DNA of 26,704 nt from UBA1172 sp049889655 (GTDB lineage Bacteria; Pseudomonadota; Alphaproteobacteria; Puniceispirillales; UBA1172). The number at the start of each line of letters is the position of its first letter. The first letter of the stretch is position 1. Position numbers and translations under genes: made by a program. The notes under the pieces were generated by a model. That model saw only the letters and a list, made by a program, of their open reading frames with translations. It had not been told where the DNA came from and made no database searches. The stretch spans positions 1-26,704 of the forward strand of contig JBMHCY010000104.1 in assembly GCA_049889655.1 (NCBI GenBank). Direction: 5' to 3'. This document shows positions 23,182 to 26,704 of this stretch, in pieces.

Positions 23182-24626
23182 ATTTCCTTTTCACTTTCCA
23201 TGGCCGCCTGCTCGACCGGTGTCGGCGTGGCGTTGAAGACAAAGGCATTGCGGCAGGCTTCTTCACCGCCGACAGCCTCGATCAGCGCCCGCTGATCGGC
23301 AAAGGCAAGGGCGGAAACCTCATCCGGGTTGCAGATGGCAAGCAGCCGCCGACGGCCTTCAGCCAGGACTTCGGCAGCGGCCGGGTCCGCTGCCCGGTCA
23401 CGGGTTTCATCGGGGTCTTCATCAAGGTTGAACAGTTGCGGCTGCCGCCCGGCATACCAGATCAGTTTCCAGCCATCCCATGCCACCATGAAAGTGCCGG
23501 TGGTTGAACCGCCATCGTGGTATTCCGAAAACAGGGTCCGGCTGCGGTCTTCATCTGCATTGGCGAGGACCATGAGATCTGTCCCCGGCCAATGGTCGGG
23601 CTGGTCGATGCCGCCAAGACTGATGGCGGTGCTGGCAATATCGAGGAAATGCGCGCCACTGGCGGTTTCGTGCCCCTGCGGAATGCCCGGCCCATTGAGG
23701 ATTAGCGGGATACCGGCGGAAGCCTCGTACATGACCTGTTTTGTCCACATCCCGTGTTCGCCCAGCAATTCCCCGTGGTCGGAAGTGTAGATGACAAGCG
23801 TATCCTCGGTGAGGCCCGCCGCCTCTAGTGCGGCCATGATCCGGCCAATACAGTTGTCGAGAAAACTCACCAGCCCGTAATAGGCAGCGATGGCTTCCCG
23901 CATCGTCTCTTCGGTGAAATGATTGTGATAATCAAAAAACCCGGCCAGTGCGCGGATTTCGGCATGATCGGGAATGCCGCCTTCGGGCAGGGGCATCTGT
24001 GCCGGATCATAGAGATCATAATACTCCGCTGGGGCGATCAGCGGATAATGGGGGCTGACCAGCGAGATGAACCCGGCAAAAGGGTGCTTCCGGCGTTGCG
24101 GGTCTGTGAGCCATTTTTCGGCAGCATCGGTGATCGCCCGATCATAATCAGTATAGCTGCTGTTGCCGCGGCCAACCTGTTCCGCCAGCTCGCTGGCACC
24201 GTCATAATCGGGCGGGTTGTCCCGCAGCAGACCCACCAGCCACCCCTGTTCTCCGACAATGTGCATCGGCAGGATTTCCTCGGAAAACCCGTTGTCGATG
24301 CGGCCGGATTTGAAATGCAGTTTGCCGATCGAGGTGGTGGTGTAGCCGGCATCCCGCATCAGGTGCATCCAAGAAGGAATGCTGCCATCATAGGCGGTGG
24401 CGCTGTCCCAGAACCGGTTCTGGTGAACATAGGTTCCGCAGGCCAGAGCCGCCCGTGTCGGTACGCACATGGGCGAGGCGGTATAGGCCCGGGTAAAGCG
24501 CGTTCCCCCGGCGGCAAGCCTGTCGAGATGCGGGGTTTTGACAATCGGATGACCGGCGCAGCCCATGGCATCGCGGCGGTGCTCATCACTCATCAGGATC
24601 AGGATATTGCGGGGATGATCAGCCAT
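23178..24626 (-). CDS. Sulfatase of unknown substrate, related to choline-sulfatase
   Basis: 482 aa from the ATG at 24626. The frame is open to 24788, but the extra 54 residues precede the first sulfatase strand and would run into the divergent gene. NILILMSDEHRRDAMG carries Asp14 and His16 of the metal site. The formylglycine motif is CVPTR with Cys54, with Thr instead of the Ser common in type I sulfatases. IGKLHFKSG and YTSDHGELLGEHGMW follow. The C-terminus (ending EQAAMESEKEI) has no choline-sulfatase extension, so choline-O-sulfate is unlikely as substrate. It would remove sulfate from another small ester. No sulfatase-maturing enzyme is in the window. Divergent from a DUF1989 gene. Confidence 0.85.
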   Translation of the reverse strand: MADHPRNILILMSDEHRRDAMGCAGHPIVKTPHLDRLAAGGTRFTRAYTASPMCVPTRAALACGTYVHQNRFWDSATAYDGSIPSWMHLMRDAGYTTTSIGKLHFKSGRIDNGFSEEILPMHIVGEQGWLVGLLRDNPPDYDGASELAEQVGRGNSSYTDYDRAITDAAEKWLTDPQRRKHPFAGFISLVSPHYPLIAPAEYYDLYDPAQMPLPEGGIPDHAEIRALAGFFDYHNHFTEETMREAIAAYYGLVSFLDNCIGRIMAALEAAGLTEDTLVIYTSDHGELLGEHGMWTKQVMYEASAGIPLILNGPGIPQGHETASGAHFLDIASTAISLGGIDQPDHWPGTDLMVLANADEDRSRTLFSEYHDGGSTTGTFMVAWDGWKLIWYAGRQPQLFNLDEDPDETRDRAADPAAAEVLAEGRRRLLAICNPDEVSALAFADQRALIEAVGGEEACRNAFVFNATPTPVEQAAMESEKEI

Positions 24627-24675
24627 GACCAAGCCTCGCACCCGCGGGGCGGGGATGTCAATGGACCCCCGCTTT

Positions 24676-24712
24676 CCAGCGTTGAAAAGCCCGGGCTGAT
24701 TTGCCATGCTGG
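24676..24712. promoter_or_regulatory. Nested palindrome in the sulfatase/DUF1989 divergent region
   Basis: AGCCCGGGCT (24688-24697) is a perfect 10-base palindrome lying inside a wider inverted repeat, CCAGC (24676-24680) and GCTGG (24708-24712). It sits in the 112-base gap between two divergent start codons, so it is a candidate operator for both genes. No regulator can be assigned. Confidence 0.3.
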
Positions 24713-24738
24713 TGGTTCTTCCATGCATGAGGTCAAGA

Positions 24739-25599
24739 ATGAAATACACCCCTGAAACCACCGCCCCGTCTGATGCCGAAGCCCGCAAAGCAGCCCGGCC
24801 GGTTATCTGTTACAGCCCCGAAACCCTGCCGGAACCACCCCTGGCGCTCTATCGTGAGGCGCGGCAAACCATGGAGAAGATCAAGACAGTGGTCATTCCG
24901 CCGCGTGAGGCCCGCTGTTTTGATGTCCCGAAGGGGCATTTCTTCCGCATTGTCAGCCATGAAGGCCCGCAGGTTGGTGATTTCAATATCTGGGCCAGCG
25001 GCAATTCTGACGAGAAATTCTATTCCGGTAAGACCCGCGCCCTGCATGGCACCCATCTTTCCACCGGTGACCGGATGTGGTCGAGTTTCCCGTATCTGCG
25101 GCCGATGGTGACGATCACCCATGATACGCTCGACTGGTATGGCTGGGATGCTGATGGCGGCTCGGTCCATGATGTGATCGGCTCACGCTGTGACCCCTAT
25201 ACCGCAAAACTGCTGAGCGGCCAGGATTATCACCACTGCTGCCATTCCAACCTGACCCGGGCCTTTGCCGATCATTTCAAGGTTGATCTGCACGCCGGTG
25301 AGCCGCTTGTCCATGATGTGATGAATGTCTTCATGTGCACCGGTTTTACCCTCGATACGCACCAGTATTTCATGAAGGCCAGCCCGGTGAGGCCTGGCGA
25401 CTATATCGAGTTTTTTGCCGAGATGGATATTGTCGGGGGGCTTTCGGCCTGCCCCGGCGGGGATTGTTCATCGGAACATTCTTCCGATGTGGCGGCGTGC
25501 TATCCGCTGGTGGTTGAGATTTACCGCCCTGATGCAGCCTTGCTGGAAGGCTGGCAGGAAGCAACGCCATCCACCTATGACCGCAGCCATGGCCGGTAA
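24739..25599 (+). CDS. DUF1989 / urea carboxylase-associated family protein
   Basis: 286 aa from the ATG at 24739, favoured over an in-frame ATG at 24706 because KYTPET begins a normal soluble N-terminus. Landmarks are VVIPPREARCFDVPKGHFFRI, QVGDFNIW, SGKTRALHGTHLSTGDRMWS, the Cys/His cluster DYHHCCHSN (163-171) and MNVFMCTGF. These define the DUF1989 family, whose characterised members are the carboxyguanidine deiminase subunits of guanidine degradation; others are associated with amino-acid metabolism. Those enzymes work as two-subunit pairs with a carboxylase, and neither a second DUF1989 gene nor a carboxylase is present here, so a different C-N hydrolase role is likely. Divergent from the sulfatase. 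Confidence 0.82.
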   Translation: MKYTPETTAPSDAEARKAARPVICYSPETLPEPPLALYREARQTMEKIKTVVIPPREARCFDVPKGHFFRIVSHEGPQVGDFNIWASGNSDEKFYSGKTRALHGTHLSTGDRMWSSFPYLRPMVTITHDTLDWYGWDADGGSVHDVIGSRCDPYTAKLLSGQDYHHCCHSNLTRAFADHFKVDLHAGEPLVHDVMNVFMCTGFTLDTHQYFMKASPVRPGDYIEFFAEMDIVGGLSACPGGDCSSEHSSDVAACYPLVVEIYRPDAALLEGWQEATPSTYDRSHGR

Positions 25600-25610
25600 C
25601 TGATTTTTTC

Positions 25611-25660
25611 TTGACGGCCATGGCATTTCGGCGTTCTGATTTTAGAGATGCCGATGGAGG
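25611..25660 (+). promoter_or_regulatory. Possible sigma-70 promoter and ribosome site of the BesD-family oxygenase gene
   Basis: TTGACG (25611-25616) and TCTGAT (25635-25640) are separated by 18 bases in the 67-base gap after the DUF1989 gene. A strong GGAGG ribosome site (25656-25660) lies 6 bases before the ATG. The -10 matches only four of six consensus bases. Confidence 0.35.
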
Positions 25661-25666
25661 TCACCG

Positions 25667-26506
25667 ATGACGGATGCAAGAGACTTGATCAATCTTGAGC
25701 GGTACCCGATTGAAGGTGACAGCCCGCAACGCCAGCAGATTGTCGACGATGTCCGTGCCAGCCTTGCCCGGGATGGCTGTGCTGTGCTCAAGGGCTTTCT
25801 GACCGATACAGCGATCCGCCGGATCACGGCCGAGGCTGATGCTGTTGCCGCCCATGCACACCGATCGTTCAACCGCACCAATGCCTATTTCACCAAGGAT
25901 GATCCGAGCCTGCCGAAAGATGACCCGCGGCGGCGTTTCTATGACCGGTCAAACGCCGTTATCGCTGCTGATCACTTCCGCCCGGAAGGCCCGTTGCGGA
26001 CAGTCCATGATTTCCCGGCCTTCGACCCGTTCATCCGGGATTGCCTGCAGGAAGATGCCTTCTATCGCTATGCTGATCCGCTGGCTGATGTGATCATCAA
26101 TATGGCGGAGGAGGGCGAAGGGTTCCCCTGGCATTTTGATACCAATAATTTCACCATCACCCTGGCGATCCAGAATGCCGAAGCTGGCGGTGTCTTTGAA
26201 TATGCGCCGGCGATCCGGGCTGAACATGAAAATTTTGGTGAAGTCCGGGACGTGCTGGATGGCTGTTCAGACAAGGTGGTGAAACTCGAACTTGAACCTG
26301 GCGATCTGCAGTTGTTCAAGGGGCGGTATTCGCTGCACCGTGTGTCGCCGCTGAAGGGAGATCGGAAACGCTATGTGGCGATCTTTTCCTATGTCAACGA
26401 ACCGGGGATGGTTGGCGCTCCCGAGCGGACAAAGCAGCTCTACGGCCGGGTACTGCCGATCCATCTCGAGCGTGCCGGTCTGCGCGGTGACAGCCTGATC
26501 GACTGA
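25667..26506 (+). CDS. 2-oxoglutarate/Fe(II) oxygenase of the BesD/HalD amino-acid halogenase family, hydroxylase-type active site
   Basis: 279 aa. WHFDTNNFTITLAIQ followed by AGGVFEYAPAIR (155-184) is the iron-site and core block of the HalD/BesD family, which halogenates or hydroxylates free amino acids. Halogenases of this family replace the metal-binding Asp with Gly. Here the motif is His156-x-Asp158, with distal His224 in YSLHRVSP and a 2-oxoglutarate-binding Arg near 233-235. The intact two-His-one-carboxylate triad predicts hydroxylation, not halogenation. Substrate is probably a small amino acid or an amine such as a betaine precursor. Own ribosome site (GGAGG). Lies between a DUF1989 gene and an aldo/keto reductase on the same strand. 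Confidence 0.8.
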   Translation: MTDARDLINLERYPIEGDSPQRQQIVDDVRASLARDGCAVLKGFLTDTAIRRITAEADAVAAHAHRSFNRTNAYFTKDDPSLPKDDPRRRFYDRSNAVIAADHFRPEGPLRTVHDFPAFDPFIRDCLQEDAFYRYADPLADVIINMAEEGEGFPWHFDTNNFTITLAIQNAEAGGVFEYAPAIRAEHENFGEVRDVLDGCSDKVVKLELEPGDLQLFKGRYSLHRVSPLKGDRKRYVAIFSYVNEPGMVGAPERTKQLYGRVLPIHLERAGLRGDSLID

Positions 26507-26525
26507 CCGCCGCCGGGCTCCAGTC

Positions 26526-26553
26526 TTGATTTTGCCGGGGCAGGGGATAGCAT
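26526..26553 (+). promoter_or_regulatory. Weak candidate promoter before the aldo/keto reductase gene
   Basis: TTGATT (26526-26531) and TAGCAT (26548-26553) lie 16 bases apart, each with four of six consensus matches, in the 72-base gap before the next gene. Weak evidence. Confidence 0.2.
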
Positions 26554-26578
26554 GGGGGGTCAGTTCAGGAGATCGTTC

Positions 26579-26704
26579 ATGTTGCATCAAGAGTATCCGC
26601 GAAGACTAGGCCGTGATGGCGCCGCCATCTTTCCCATCGGTATCGGGTCCATGTCTTTTACCCCGTTTTACGGCCCTGTCGAAAAGGCCGACGCCTTTGC
26701 CATT
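26579..26704 (+). CDS. Aldo/keto reductase (3' end cut by window)
   Basis: Only the first 42 codons are present. RRLGRDGAAIFPIGIGSMSF and TPFYGPVEKADAFAI match the N-terminal strand and cofactor region of aldo/keto reductases (pattern LG..G..V..IGLG.M....FYG). A GGAG ribosome site lies 8 bases upstream. These enzymes are NADPH-dependent aldehyde or ketone reductases. Whether this copy is intact cannot be judged. Confidence 0.75.
   Translation, partial: MLHQEYPRRLGRDGAAIFPIGIGSMSFTPFYGPVEKADAFAI

Noticed and set aside
24627..24788. N-terminal extension of the second sulfatase
   Set aside because: It precedes the first beta-strand of the fold, has no ribosome site and would overlap the divergent DUF1989 gene; the ATG at 24626 gives a normal sulfatase start.
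25667..26506. Calling the BesD-like gene a halogenase
   Set aside because: Halogenases of this family lack the iron-binding Asp; this protein has His156-x-Asp158.

Overview
The window is GC-rich, tightly packed bacterial DNA with short intergenic gaps and many ATGA start/stop overlaps. It looks like a chromosomal segment of an alphaproteobacterium. Marine Rhodospirillales, SAR116-like or Roseobacter-like groups would all fit the gene content (BetC choline-sulfatase, a TmoX/OpuA-type quaternary-amine transporter, a GlxA-type AraC regulator, BKACE, a CntA-like Rieske oxygenase). Taxonomy is inferred from gene families only. I see no mobile element, CRISPR array, rRNA or tRNA.

Layout. (1) 1-2820, plus strand: the 3' part of a UDP-glucuronate 4-epimerase-like gene, a D-malate/tartrate dehydrogenase and an EamA-type exporter. 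(2) 2799-8562, minus strand: an operon for a periplasmic binding protein, an ATPase and a fused double permease of the glycine betaine/TMAO class, ending in choline-sulfatase betC. (3) 8664-9662, minus strand: a DJ-1/AraC (GbdR/CdhR-like) regulator. (4) 9797-16745, plus strand: a seven-gene catabolic operon encoding a CntA-like Rieske oxygenase, an SDR, a beta-keto acid cleavage enzyme (BKACE), a PatD-like aldehyde dehydrogenase, a second SDR, an L-carnitine dehydrogenase-like enzyme, and a stand-alone cysteine version of the glycine/betaine reductase subunit GrdB. (5) 16763-17773, minus strand: a metallo-beta-lactamase-fold hydrolase. (6) 17912-22503, plus strand: a complete branched-chain-amino-acid-type ABC transporter, with an intrinsic terminator between the binding protein and the permeases, followed by a METTL27-like methyltransferase. 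(7) 23178-26704: a second sulfatase (minus), then a DUF1989 protein, a BesD/HalD-family 2-oxoglutarate oxygenase with an intact HxD motif, and the start of an aldo/keto reductase.

How it may work together (inference): regions 2-4 look like one regulated unit for taking up and degrading quaternary ammonium compounds. The BetC operon would import choline-O-sulfate or a related betaine and remove the sulfate. The plus-strand operon would oxidise a carnitine-like 3-hydroxy betaine to a 3-keto acid for BKACE, and/or cleave a quaternary amine with the Rieske oxygenase and oxidise the resulting aldehyde. Nearly identical direct repeats (TGTCGAA at 20-21 bp spacing) stand in front of both operons in the same orientation and flank the AraC-type regulator gene, which ties the two operons together. 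The most novel element is the operon-embedded Cys-GrdB homologue, which has none of the other reductase-complex subunits near it.
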